From JAAFHZ01 sp964247085 (lineage in GTDB: Bacteria; Cyanobacteriota; Cyanobacteriia; Cyanobacteriales; Chamaesiphonaceae), in assembly GCA_964247085.1 (NCBI GenBank), contig CAXTSX010000007.1:1-64000 (forward strand): DNA of 64,000 bases, in the 5' to 3' direction. This document shows positions 7,963 to 17,030 of this stretch, piece after piece. A program made the position numbers and the translations under genes. How positions within the stretch are numbered: position 1 is the stretch's first letter; each line of letters starts with the position of its first letter. Below the pieces are notes generated by a model. That model made no database searches. It was not told the origin of the DNA and was given only the letters and a program-made list of their open reading frames with translations.

Positions 7963-10162
7963 TGCTGCCAGTATTGCCATTAACACCAAAAAACTCCTAC
8001 CCAAAACCAAACGGGTCAAAACCCCCACAGTTTTGCAAATGGAAGCCGTGGAATGCGGAGCCGCCGCCCTCGGTAGCATTTTGGCCTACCATGGCCGTAT
8101 CGTCCCCCTCACCGATCTGCGCCGCGACTGTGGCGTATCCCGCGATGGCAGCAAAGCCTCCAACATGGTCAAAGCCGCCAAAATGTACGGCATGGAAGCG
8201 AAGGGATTCAAAAAAGAGCTGTCGCAACTCGCCGAACTAAAGCCGCCCTACATCGTATTTTGGCATTTCAACCACTTTATAGTGGTAGATGGATTGAAAG
8301 CCGATCGAGCATATATCAACGATCCAGGCAGCGGTCCCCGCCAAGTTACCGCCGAAGAATTCGACGAAGGCTACACCGGCGTAGTGCTTACCTTCGAACC
8401 CGGTGCCGATTTTCAGAAAAAAGGCAGCAAACCCAGCATGACCGCCGCCCTCTGGAAACGGCTTAAGGGATCATCGGGAGCCTTAACCTACTGCATGATC
8501 ACAGGTTTATTCCTCACCCTGATTGGCCTAGTAATTCCAGTCTTCAGCCAAGTCTTTGTAGATGAAGTATTAGTCCAAGGTCGCCGTGCTTGGCTCTTCC
8601 CCCTACTCTGGTCAATGGGCTTAGCCGCCGTGCTGCAAGCCGCCATCACCCTACTGCGCCTGCGCTACCTGCGTAAACTCAAAGTCAAACTCAACGTCGG
8701 CATGTCCAGCCGTTTCCTTTGGCATATTTTGCGCCTGCCCATGAGCTTCTATGCCCAGCGCTACGCCGGAGAAATCAGCAACCGCGCTCACCTCAACGAT
8801 TTTGTCGCCGATATTCTCTCCGGCAAACTGGCCACTACGGCGATCGACACCCTCATGGTGGTTTTCTATGCCGCGATCATGCTGCAATACGACTGGGTAT
8901 TGACATTAATGATCGTCGGCTTCGCCATTATCAACGTAATCATCCTGCAAAAAATCTCCCGCCAGCGGATCGATGCCAACCAAAGATTAATGTTAGAACA
9001 GGGTAAAGCCGTGGGAGTATCGATCGCCGCCCTCCAAAGCATCGAAACCCTCAAAGCCTCTGCCCTGGAATCAGACTTCTTTTCCCGTTGGTCAGGCTAC
9101 TACACCAAAGCCCTCAACTCCCAACAAACCCTCGAATCCACCAATCAAATATTCTCAGTTTTACCAATTCTCCTCTCCGCCCTCTCCTCCGCTGGCCTAT
9201 TAGTAGTCGGTGGACTAAGAGTTATGGATGGCCACTTGAGTATCGGAATGCTGATTGCTTTCCAGGGCTTAATGCTGGGTTTCCAGCAACCAGTAAATAA
9301 CCTAGTTAGTTTCGCCACTACATTACAAGAACTAGAAGGAGATCTAACCCGGCTGGATGATGTATTAGACAATCCCGTTGACTCCTTAAATGCCACCAAA
9401 GACCAAGCCCTCAGCTACCCCAGCGCCAAACTCCAAGGCCAAGTAGACATCAGTGAACTTTCCTTCGGCTATAGCCGCCTTGCCCCACCATTAATCACCG
9501 ACTTTAATCTCTCCATTAAACCCGGTCAGCGCGTCGCCCTAGTTGGCGGCAGCGGCTCTGGTAAGTCCACAGTCGCCAAATTAGTCAGTGGCTTATATCA
9601 ACCCTGGTCTGGCGAAATATTATTTGATGGCCAAGTTCGATCGACCATTCCCCACAACATTTTGACCAATTCCATCTCCATGGTCGAACAAGAAATCGCC
9701 CTCTTCGGCGGCACCATCCGCGACAACCTCACCCTCTGGGACACCACTATTCCCCAAAAACAACTCAAATCAGCCTGTAGTGATGCAGCGATCGATGACA
9801 CTATTTTAGCCCTAGCCGGAGGCTACGATAGCCAACTCAGCGAAGGCGGCGTAAACCTCAGCGGTGGCCAGCGCCAGCGATTAGAAATCGCCCGCGCCCT
9901 CGTCAACAACCCCGCCATTTTAGTTATGGACGAAGCCACCAGCGCCCTCGATGCCGAAACCGAACAACTGATTGATGGCCACCTGCGACGGCGAGGCTGT
10001 ACCTGCATTATTGTGGCACACCGCCTCAGTACCATTCGTGATTGCGATGAAATTATTGTGTTTGATCGAGGCCAGGTAGTTCAACGGGGTACTCATCAAG
10101 ATTTATGGTCTGTCCCTGGTGCCTATGCCAAATTAATCAGCACTGAAGGCGAGGCTCTATGA
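7949..10162 (+). CDS. C39 peptidase-containing ABC exporter (PCAT), NHLP type
   Basis: 737 residues from GTG 7949 with TTGAGGT just upstream. The N-terminal C39 protease has Cys36 (M-E-A-V-E-C-G), His109 (H-F-N-H-F) and Asp125 (I-N-D-P-G), a complete catalytic set that cuts after double-glycine leaders. A membrane domain follows (about 170-450). The ATPase has Walker A GGSGSGKST, signature LSGGQRQR, Walker B ILVMDEATS and H-loop V-A-H-R-L-S-T. It corresponds to the NHLP export peptidase/permease/ATPase (compare TIGR03796). It is the expected leader protease and exporter for the peptides at 2630 and 3306. The next gene starts in an ATGA overlap. Confidence 0.93.
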   Translation: MVWTSAASIAINTKKLLPKTKRVKTPTVLQMEAVECGAAALGSILAYHGRIVPLTDLRRDCGVSRDGSKASNMVKAAKMYGMEAKGFKKELSQLAELKPPYIVFWHFNHFIVVDGLKADRAYINDPGSGPRQVTAEEFDEGYTGVVLTFEPGADFQKKGSKPSMTAALWKRLKGSSGALTYCMITGLFLTLIGLVIPVFSQVFVDEVLVQGRRAWLFPLLWSMGLAAVLQAAITLLRLRYLRKLKVKLNVGMSSRFLWHILRLPMSFYAQRYAGEISNRAHLNDFVADILSGKLATTAIDTLMVVFYAAIMLQYDWVLTLMIVGFAIINVIILQKISRQRIDANQRLMLEQGKAVGVSIAALQSIETLKASALESDFFSRWSGYYTKALNSQQTLESTNQIFSVLPILLSALSSAGLLVVGGLRVMDGHLSIGMLIAFQGLMLGFQQPVNNLVSFATTLQELEGDLTRLDDVLDNPVDSLNATKDQALSYPSAKLQGQVDISELSFGYSRLAPPLITDFNLSIKPGQRVALVGGSGSGKSTVAKLVSGLYQPWSGEILFDGQVRSTIPHNILTNSISMVEQEIALFGGTIRDNLTLWDTTIPQKQLKSACSDAAIDDTILALAGGYDSQLSEGGVNLSGGQRQRLEIARALVNNPAILVMDEATSALDAETEQLIDGHLRRRGCTCIIVAHRLSTIRDCDEIIVFDRGQVVQRGTHQDLWSVPGAYAKLISTEGEAL

Positions 10163-13038
10163 TCGATTTAACTGGGAAGAACCACCAAAGAAATGGCCAT
10201 CAACCGATCGAACTCAATGATCCGCAGCAAGTCTGGGTTGTCCAATCTGGCTCGGTTGCTATTTTCGCCGTCACTATCAACCAAGATCAAATTGCTGGTC
10301 AGCGTCAATATCTCTGCACCATTCATGCCAACGAAGCCATCTTCGGAGCGATCGATGATCACCAAAAACTCCTGGCTGTACCAATGGGAACAGCAGATTT
10401 ATTAGAACTCGATCACAACTGTTGGCAAACCCTCTGTCAACAACAAGATCCACGCATTCAAACTTGGCTCAATAACTGGCTGGGCTATCTCGCCCCCATC
10501 GTCGCCACTCAACCCTTCCCCACCAGCGCCCTCCAAACCGAAAATACCGCTCACTATTCCTTAGTCGATCGGCAAACCCTACAAGTCACCGAAATGTGTT
10601 GGGTAGAAATGCAGTCCGGTACCGCTTGCTTGCAAGGCATGACCGATCTACCCTTAACCGCCGAAGCTCTACCCTTACCTTCGACCATGTGGCTATCTTC
10701 GATCGGCGAGGCCCAAATTGCCACTCGTCCCCTCAGCCAAATCCCCCCTACCGATCTACTCCGAGGCTTAGGACGCTTTCATACTTGTCTGTTCCATAGC
10801 ATCCAACTCAGCAACACCCGCCAACAACAAGTAGAGCTATCCCGATTAGCCGATCGAGATCAATTAAATCAACAACTCACCCTCGCTACCTTAGAAACCC
10901 TGGCAGGCACCTTACCCACAGCCCAGCAACGCTTTTATGGCTCAGTGGGTGATCCATTGTTATTGGTTGTGGGAGCAGTAGGTCGATTTTTGGGGATGGA
11001 AATTCGTCCTCCAGCGATCTCCGATCGAGCCGCAGTCACTCCAGATCCTTTAGCTGCCATTGTGCGAGCCTCCCGCCTGCGCAAACGTCGGGTATTATTA
11101 CGTGGTGAATGGTGGAAGCAAGATAATGGGGCTTTAGTGGCTTACACCAAAGACGATCAACAGCCGATTGCCCTATTACCCACCAAGAATCATGGCTACG
11201 AAGTTTTTAATCCGAATTTCCCTCGCTTGCAACCAGTTAACGAACAACTAGCCGTTGCTATTTCCCCTGTGGCCTATATGTTTTATCGCTCTTTGCCAGC
11301 AAGGGCAATGCGAGCGATCGACATCCTAAAATTTGGTTTGCAGGGTCGCCAGCAAGATTTACTGGCTATTGCCTTTACTGGCATTGCGGTGGCATTGCTG
11401 GGATTAGTGATACCCCATGCCACCTTGATTATTATGGACAATGCTATTCCCGATAGCGATCGAGGCTTATTGCTGCAAATTGGCCTCGGACTATTAGTAA
11501 CAGCAGTGGGGACTGCGCTATTTCAGTTAGCGCAGGGTTTCTCGTTACTTCGCCTGGAAACCACCACTGACCATGCTACCCAATCTGGGGTTTGGGATCG
11601 ACTACTCAATTTGCCAGTATCTTTTTTCCGCCAATACACCACTGGCGATTTGCAATCACGGGTATCTTCGGTCAGTGCTATTCGCCGACAGCTCAGTGGT
11701 CGCAATTTAATTAATTTAGTCAGCAGTGTATTTACGTTATTCTATTTAGCACAGCTTTTTTACTATAGCTATGAATTAGCCTTATTGGCAGTGGGCGTGG
11801 CAATTGTCACTTTAGTAGTAACTACTATTGCCGGGATTTTACTACTATGAAAGGTTCGTCCCTTACTAGAAATCAAAGGTGAGATTTTTGGTCAGACCGT
11901 TCAGCTCATCAATGGTATTGCCAAACTACACATTGCCGGAGCCGAGGAACGAGCTTTTTCAGCTTGGAGCAAGAATTTTGCTCAGCAAGTCAAACTAGAA
12001 CTCAGTACCCAGGCGATCGAAGATTTTGTGGTGTTGTTTAATACCGTGATGCCGATCGCTACTTCTGGCCTGCTGTTTTGGTTGGCGATTCGGATGTTAG
12101 ATCGCCCGCAAGCCCCTGGTGCCGAAGCGATCACTTTTTCGTTAGGGACTTTTTTGGCTTTTAATGCCGCTTTTGGCAGTTTTACCCAGGGCACTACCTT
12201 ACTGAGTAATACGGTGACTGAAGTGTTGCAGGTAATTCCCCAATGGCAGCGGACTCAACCAATTTTGCAATCGGTGCCAGAAATCGATTTGACTAAAGCC
12301 GACCCAGGTAGATTAACTGGCCGGATTTCGATCGATCATGTCACGTTTCGCTATCAACTCGATGCCCCATTGATTCTAGAAAACATTAGCATCCAAGCTG
12401 TACCTGGTGAATTTATTGCTTTAGTCGGAGCCTCTGGCAGCGGCAAATCGACAATTTTGCGTTTACTCCTGGGCTTCGAGACCGCCCAAACTGGAGGTGT
12501 TTTTTATGATGGTCAAGACTTAGCTGGCCTAGATGTAGACGCGGTGCGACGACAATTTGGAGTGGTGCTGCAAAATGGTCAACTCACCGCAGCTTCAATT
12601 TTTGAAAACATCACTGGCAGCGGCTTAACAACTCTCGATGAAGCCTGGGCAGCAGCTAGAATGGCTGGTTTGGCAGAAGACATTGAGAATATGCCGATGC
12701 AGATGCATACGATGGTTAGCGAAGGCGGCGGCAATATTTCTGGCGGTCAACGCCAGCGACTATTAATTGCCCGAGCGCTGGTGCATAAACCGCGTATTTT
12801 GTTATTTGATGAAGCCACTAGCGCCTTGGATAACACTACCCAGGCAATTGTCAGTAAAAGTTTAGAGCAATTAAAAGTAACCCGAGTGGTAATTGCTCAT
12901 CGCTTGAGTACTATTCAAAACGCCGATCAAATTTATGTTTTGCAAGACGGTAAGATCATTCAGAAAGGGAATTTTGCCACGTTGGCTAATGATACTGATG
13001 GTCTATTTGCACGTTTGATGTCTAGACAGATGGTCTAG
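10159..13038 (+). pseudogene. Second NHLP ABC exporter, interrupted by one in-frame TGA
   Basis: The frame would encode 959 residues, but codon 564 is TGA (11848-11850) inside the membrane domain, and the same frame resumes at once with K-V-R-P-L-L-E-I-K-G. Before the stop come a long N-terminal region without C39 catalytic residues (about 1-370) and the first transmembrane helices. After it come the remaining membrane part and a full ATPase: GASGSGKST, ISGGQRQR, ILLFDEATS, I-A-H-R-L-S-T. This is the layout of the NHLP permease/ATPase partner (compare TIGR03797). No frameshift is needed and the 3' half shows no decay, so this is a recent nonsense change, a sequencing error or readthrough. Re-initiation at ATG 12049 or GTG 12028 would give only the ATPase part. 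Confidence 0.85.
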
Positions 13039-13088
13039 GTGAACTTGGTAGAGTCGAGGGAGGATTATTAGCCCGTCGCAACGAAAGA

Positions 13089-13157
13089 TTGACATATTGA
13101 AACCGCTAGCAGATGATTGATTTCATCAACACCTGTGATTACAATAGTAATTACACA
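13089..13157 (+). promoter_or_regulatory. Putative promoter and operator of the toxin-antitoxin pair
   Basis: TTGACA (13089-13094), a 17-bp spacer, then GATGAT (13112-13117). Downstream, an imperfect inverted repeat TGTGATTAC/GTAATTACACA (13134-13157) precedes the antitoxin start. AbrB-type antitoxins commonly repress their own promoter, so the inverted repeat is a candidate operator. Confidence 0.4.
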
Positions 13158-13179
13158 AAACAGGATTAAAAGCGAAAAT

Positions 13180-13404
13180 ATGGAAGTCAAACTGCGGAAA
13201 GTAGGGAATTCGATCGGTACCAGCTTCCCCAAAGAAATACTCGACAGATTGGGTCTGGCCGAAGGCGACACCATGAATCTAGTTGTAACCGACGATGGCA
13301 TCAAACTAGTAATTCACGATCCCAATTTTGACAAAGTAATGCAAGCCTACAAAACAGGTGCATCACAGTATCGTAATGCCATGCGAGAACTAGCCGATGG
13401 CTGA
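13180..13404 (+). CDS. AbrB/MazE-type antitoxin
   Basis: 74 residues from ATG 13180 (MEVKLRKVGNSIGTSFPKEI). An in-frame start at 13117 would add an implausible 21-residue tail and cross the putative operator. The swapped-hairpin AbrB fold is recognisable: V-G-N-S-I-G-T-S-F-P-K-E, L-G-L-A-E-G-D-T-M, then strands L-V-V-T-D-D-G and I-K-L-V-I. The C-terminal 25 residues (M-Q-A-Y-K-T-G-A-S-Q-Y-R-N-A-M-R-E-L) would bind and neutralise the toxin. The reading frame overlaps the toxin gene by 8 bp, as is usual for such pairs. Confidence 0.88.
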   Translation: MEVKLRKVGNSIGTSFPKEILDRLGLAEGDTMNLVVTDDGIKLVIHDPNFDKVMQAYKTGASQYRNAMRELADG

Positions 13405-13789
13405 TCCCATCTGGATTAATGCCACCGCTGCCCAATTCATCCACGATGATCAAATTGCCACTCATGGCGGCGCATACGGCTTACTCAACGCCGGGATGCT
13501 AGAATCCGCTCTAGCCAGACCACAGAATCTCTATGCTTACGAAACAGCCAGTCTATTTGACCTAGCAGCAGCCTACGGCTTCGGCATCGCCAAAAATCAT
13601 GCCTTCATTGATGGCAACAAACGCACCGCTTTTCTGGTGATGTTCACATTTCTGAAAGTAAATGGCTGGCATCTAATTGTGTCCGAACCAGAAGCCGTAA
13701 TTACAATGCAGGAAGTGGCCTCTGGTATTGTCGCAGAAGCTCGATTGGCAGAATGGCTCCAGCAAAACTCCCAAAAAACAGTAAATTGA
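13397..13789 (+). CDS. doc: Doc (death-on-curing) Fic-fold toxin
   Basis: 130 residues. The Fic/Doc signature HAFIDGNKR is at residues 68-76. The upstream helices L-L-N-A-G-M-L-E-S-A-L-A-R-P and L-F-D-L-A-A-A-Y-G-F-G-I-A match the Doc family. Doc of phage P1 inactivates elongation factor Tu by phosphorylation; the same activity is inferred here. The partner is the overlapping AbrB-type antitoxin. The pair sits directly after the peptide-export operon and may stabilise that accessory region. All catalytic residues are present. Confidence 0.9.
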   Translation: MADPIWINATAAQFIHDDQIATHGGAYGLLNAGMLESALARPQNLYAYETASLFDLAAAYGFGIAKNHAFIDGNKRTAFLVMFTFLKVNGWHLIVSEPEAVITMQEVASGIVAEARLAEWLQQNSQKTVN

Positions 13790-13811
13790 TCGGTATCTGG
13801 CGCGTTTGACA

Positions 13812-14570
13812 TTACTGATACCAAACCGGCAAAGTTAACAAACACAAGCCGATCGCCTCCAGCCATTCCACCACCGCCCCATAAGTATCCCCCGTGTGCC
13901 CCCCAAAACGCCAATCAAAATACCTACCGATCGGATAACTCAGTCCCAACCCCACCCCATTCACCGCCAAAATCAACCATCCATCCTGCGGCTGCACATA
14001 AACCAGCCCCAACCCCACCAAACCCAAAGCCGCCAAACCACCCAACAGATCCGGCCACGGCTCCACCCCCTTACTATGCATCGCCCCCTTCCCCTCCGCC
14101 TTCAGATAGGGATACAACGACACCGCCAACACCTGCGCCCACCTAGCCCAACCTGGCACCATCAGCAACACCAGCCAACGACCATCACCACCAATCGCAC
14201 TCAGACTCACCACTTTTAGCCCTAGAATGCCGATCGCACTGATCACCCCAAAAGCCCCCGTCAAACTATCCGCCATGACCGCTAGCCGCCGCTCCGGACT
14301 AGTCACCGCCAACCCATCCGCCGTATCCATCGCCCCATCCAGATGTAAGCCCCCAGTGAGCCAAACCCAGAGCAACACCACTACAGTTGACCTAACCACA
14401 ATCGGCATTCCCACCAGCGCCAAGCCGTAATCACTAATAGCTAACAGGGCACCAATGATTAGCCCCATCACTGGTGCCCAGCGTGTAATGCGACTAAAAT
14501 CTAACTCCATTTTTTGCGGCGCAGGCAAACAAATATAGAACGCCCAGGCCGCTAATAACGATTTCAGCAC
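13812..14570 (-). CDS. cobS: Adenosylcobinamide-GDP ribazoletransferase (cobalamin synthase)
   Basis: 252 residues, the normal CobS length. It joins adenosylcobinamide-GDP and alpha-ribazole in the last steps of cobalamin (in cyanobacteria, pseudocobalamin) assembly at the membrane. Several hydrophobic spans are seen. The conserved motif G-G-L-H-L-D-G-A-M-D-T-A-D-G-L is near residues 73-87, with the catalytic acidic cluster, and G-H-T-G-D-T-Y-G-A lies near the C-terminus. It starts 12 bp after the SPFH gene stop, so it is probably the last gene of an nfeD-SPFH-cobS transcript. No cobalamin riboswitch was recognised. Confidence 0.93.
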   Translation of the reverse strand: MLKSLLAAWAFYICLPAPQKMELDFSRITRWAPVMGLIIGALLAISDYGLALVGMPIVVRSTVVVLLWVWLTGGLHLDGAMDTADGLAVTSPERRLAVMADSLTGAFGVISAIGILGLKVVSLSAIGGDGRWLVLLMVPGWARWAQVLAVSLYPYLKAEGKGAMHSKGVEPWPDLLGGLAALGLVGLGLVYVQPQDGWLILAVNGVGLGLSYPIGRYFDWRFGGHTGDTYGAVVEWLEAIGLCLLTLPVWYQ

Positions 14571-14582
14571 ACTTTTAACTAT

Positions 14583-15533
14583 TTATAACTTTGGCAAACT
14601 ATTATTAGCAGAGTCAGAGATAGTTCGATCTCCAATCACTGATTTAATGCCTTCCATTGTGGCTGGTACTGTCCGGGGATCCATGAACATCACCTTGCTA
14701 CTTTCACTGCGGCCAATGGTAGCACCCATATCCAAATAGCCCAGCGCAAATAATACTTCCACCGCTTTTTGAGCATTGGGATTACTGTGGAGTTTATCAG
14801 CAATAATTCCGGCAGATTCAGCAATCCCACGCGCTTTCAGGATCTGTTGTTGCCTGTCGGCTTCAGCAGCTAATAACACTGACTTTTGACTGGCTTCGGC
14901 TTGCAAAACTTGGGCATCGGCGCGACCGCATGCCGTATTCACTGCCGATTCTCGGTCTCCTTCCGAAGTCAGAATCGCTGCCCGTTTTTTCCGCTCGGCG
15001 GACATTTGCATTTCCATCGCATCCAATACCGCCCGCGCCGGTACAATATCACGCAGCTCAACCCTCGTTACCTTCACCCCCCAAGGATCGGTGGATTCAT
15101 CTAATTCCCGTAGCAATAATTCGTTGATTTGGGATCGGGCAGTGAAAGTCTCGTCCAGCTCTAATTTACCAATCTCCGATCGGATCTGAGTCAGCACCAA
15201 ATTCACCATCGCCGATTGCAGGTTTTCGACTTTGTAGTAAGCCCGCTCCATGTCCAAAATCTTCCAGTAGACTACCGCATCGGCAGTAATGGTAACGTTA
15301 TCGCGGGTAATACATTGTTGGGGCGGAATATCAATCACCCGTTCGCGAATAGTCTGTTTAAAAGAAATATTTTCCACCATCGGAATCACATAGTTCATCC
15401 CTGGCTTAAGCTTCTTACCAGTATATTTTCCCAGTCTTTCTACCAAAGCTTCATCGCCTTGATTAATAATCTTAATGCCCGATAGCCCACCTACACCTAA
15501 GATAGCGGCGATCATCCATGCAAAAGGTTCCAT
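14583..15533 (-). CDS. SPFH/prohibitin-domain membrane protein (paraslipin-like)
   Basis: 316 residues. One N-terminal membrane anchor (about 4-22) is followed by a stomatin/prohibitin (SPFH) domain: R-L-G-K-Y, G-M-N-Y-V-I-P, R-E-R-V-I-D-I-P-P-Q. A long helical part follows with the A-E-A-x-R-Q-Q-Q-I and G-I-A-E-S-A repeats typical of the family. Such proteins oligomerise into membrane platforms and are often paired with an NfeD protein, as here (the nfeD gene is 22 bp upstream). The expected role is membrane-microdomain scaffolding or protease control. Confidence 0.88.
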   Translation of the reverse strand: MEPFAWMIAAILGVGGLSGIKIINQGDEALVERLGKYTGKKLKPGMNYVIPMVENISFKQTIRERVIDIPPQQCITRDNVTITADAVVYWKILDMERAYYKVENLQSAMVNLVLTQIRSEIGKLELDETFTARSQINELLLRELDESTDPWGVKVTRVELRDIVPARAVLDAMEMQMSAERKKRAAILTSEGDRESAVNTACGRADAQVLQAEASQKSVLLAAEADRQQQILKARGIAESAGIIADKLHSNPNAQKAVEVLFALGYLDMGATIGRSESSKVMFMDPRTVPATMEGIKSVIGDRTISDSANNSLPKL

Positions 15534-15555
15534 AGCTATAATCCTACTTACTTTA

Positions 15556-16002
15556 TTAGTTATCTTCTAACATATACATCGGCACCACCAGCAGGGTGGT
15601 GCCTTCCCGGCCAATCACATGCAATTGCTCGTTGGGGACGATCGTCGACACACCATCACCACATTTTGCCCGCCACGAAGATCCTTCATATAATACTCTG
15701 CCCAATTGGCCAGGAGAGATTGCCGTGAGCGCTTGGGCTTCGGTATGGGTGAAGTCGATCGCCGAACGTCTGGGTAAAAACCGGTGACCCAGCCCCGCGA
15801 TTAATGCTGTGCAAATTAGCCACAGCATAACTTGTAAACCAATCCACGGTGGTAAGATCAAGGCCAGTACAGACATGACCAGTGCTCCCAAGCCCAGAAA
15901 CACAGCAGCTAAGGCGGTGGGCACCACGAACTCTACTAAGCACAGACTCCCCCCCACGATTAGCCATAATAAACTCGGATGCATTGCTAGCAGCTCATTC
16001 AT
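15556..16002 (-). CDS. NfeD-family membrane protein
   Basis: 148 residues. Hydrophobic spans lie at about 8-30, 32-50 and 52-70, followed by a C-terminal OB-fold part beginning near I-S-P-G-Q-L-G-R-V-L-Y-E-G-S-S-W-R-A (the G-x-V-x-x-x-G-x-x-W-x-A NfeD pattern). It lacks the N-terminal ClpP-like protease of long NfeD proteins and so is the short NfeD1b type. These partner with SPFH proteins, in agreement with the gene immediately downstream. Confidence 0.85.
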   Translation of the reverse strand: MNELLAMHPSLLWLIVGGSLCLVEFVVPTALAAVFLGLGALVMSVLALILPPWIGLQVMLWLICTALIAGLGHRFLPRRSAIDFTHTEAQALTAISPGQLGRVLYEGSSWRAKCGDGVSTIVPNEQLHVIGREGTTLLVVPMYMLEDN

Positions 16003-16190
16003 GAGATCAATTGATTGTGACCTGTATCTAGCATAACGATTACAGCGTTCAGCAGGGGCAATTATTAAGATTTTGACTTACTTGGACGGGAACGAATGGA
16101 CGGTTAAATTGCTACTTAGTTGAGCAATACATAATGGTGAGCGCGATCGCCGCACAGTGGATCATCATCACCCCCTGAACAGGATTATTT

Positions 16191-17030
16191 TCAGAGAGCT
16201 GCTTGCACTAGTTGCACAATTTGATCAAGCGTGGTGGCAATTTTCAGCGGAGCACTGGGCTGTTCTCGATCTAATTCTCCCTGACCAACCCGCAGCAACC
16301 GAGCAGCATCGGTAATCGGTGTAATTGTCATCTGAAGTTGTGGGTTATAAGAGATTACCGGTTGCTTAATGAGAGCGGCAGCGTGCCGTAAGTCTTGATC
16401 GATCGAGATATCTCCCAGCAGTAAAATCTGTTCGGTATGATGATCAAAGACACTTAGCCAGCGACCACTGCTAGATCCTCTAATGGGATCACTACCTAAA
16501 TGCACCACTAGTGACTGACCAATTTGGCGATCGTTTAACAGCTCAACTACCTCATAAATCAGGCTATGACTGCGACTAATAATTCCCACCTGGCCGGGGG
16601 TGAACATCGTAGCATCCAGGGTACCTAGTAAAATCTGGCTGGGGACAATCAAACCCGCACTACCCGAACCCAACACCCAAACGCCAGTGTCGGTGGTACG
16701 GCGCAATAATTCAATCATATCTAAAGGCGGGACTCCTTTAGTGGCGATAATGATCCGCGAAATACCAGCAGCGATCGCCTCAAAGGCCGCATCTAAGACT
16801 GCCAAAGCCGGATCGAAAATAATAGTAGTATCAATTTGGGGATGAAGGGCGATCGCTTGCTCCACTAAATCAAAAACTTCTACTTCCTCTACCATCTGGC
16901 TACCTTCACCAGCACTGACTCCAGCCAATAGATTCATCCCATAGCTACGCATTTCTAATAGTGCTTCTAAAGCAGAGGGCTGGGTGATCCCTTGAATTAA
17001 AATATGCGCATCAGAATTGAGATTAATCAT
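16191..17030 (-). CDS. Succinyl-CoA synthetase alpha-like protein lacking the phosphohistidine loop
   Basis: 279 residues, close to SucD length. It shows a CoA-binding Rossmann part (I-L-I-Q-G-I-T, T-I-I-F-D-P-A, I-I-A-T-K-G-V-P) and a ligase part (G-Q-V-G-I-I-S-R-S-H-S-L-I-Y-E). In the standard enzyme the phosphorylated His lies in a G-H-A-G-A loop about 43 residues from the C-terminus. Here that region reads Y-N-P-Q-L-Q-M-T-I-T-P-I-T-D and contains no His. It overlaps the beta-like gene by 4 bp, so the two should form a complex. Fold assignment is firm; succinyl-CoA synthetase activity is doubtful. Confidence 0.8.
   Translation of the reverse strand: MINLNSDAHILIQGITQPSALEALLEMRSYGMNLLAGVSAGEGSQMVEEVEVFDLVEQAIALHPQIDTTIIFDPALAVLDAAFEAIAAGISRIIIATKGVPPLDMIELLRRTTDTGVWVLGSGSAGLIVPSQILLGTLDATMFTPGQVGIISRSHSLIYEVVELLNDRQIGQSLVVHLGSDPIRGSSSGRWLSVFDHHTEQILLLGDISIDQDLRHAAALIKQPVISYNPQLQMTITPITDAARLLRVGQGELDREQPSAPLKIATTLDQIVQLVQAAL

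Noticed and set aside
11848..13038. TGA at 11848 as evidence for a recoded genetic code or selenocysteine
   Set aside because: TGA is a normal stop for many other genes here (for example at 687 and 13789-adjacent genes), and no selenocysteine insertion hairpin is visible.
13060..13110. Sequence resembling a CRISPR repeat end (ATTGAAAC)
   Set aside because: It occurs once, with no regularly spaced copies.
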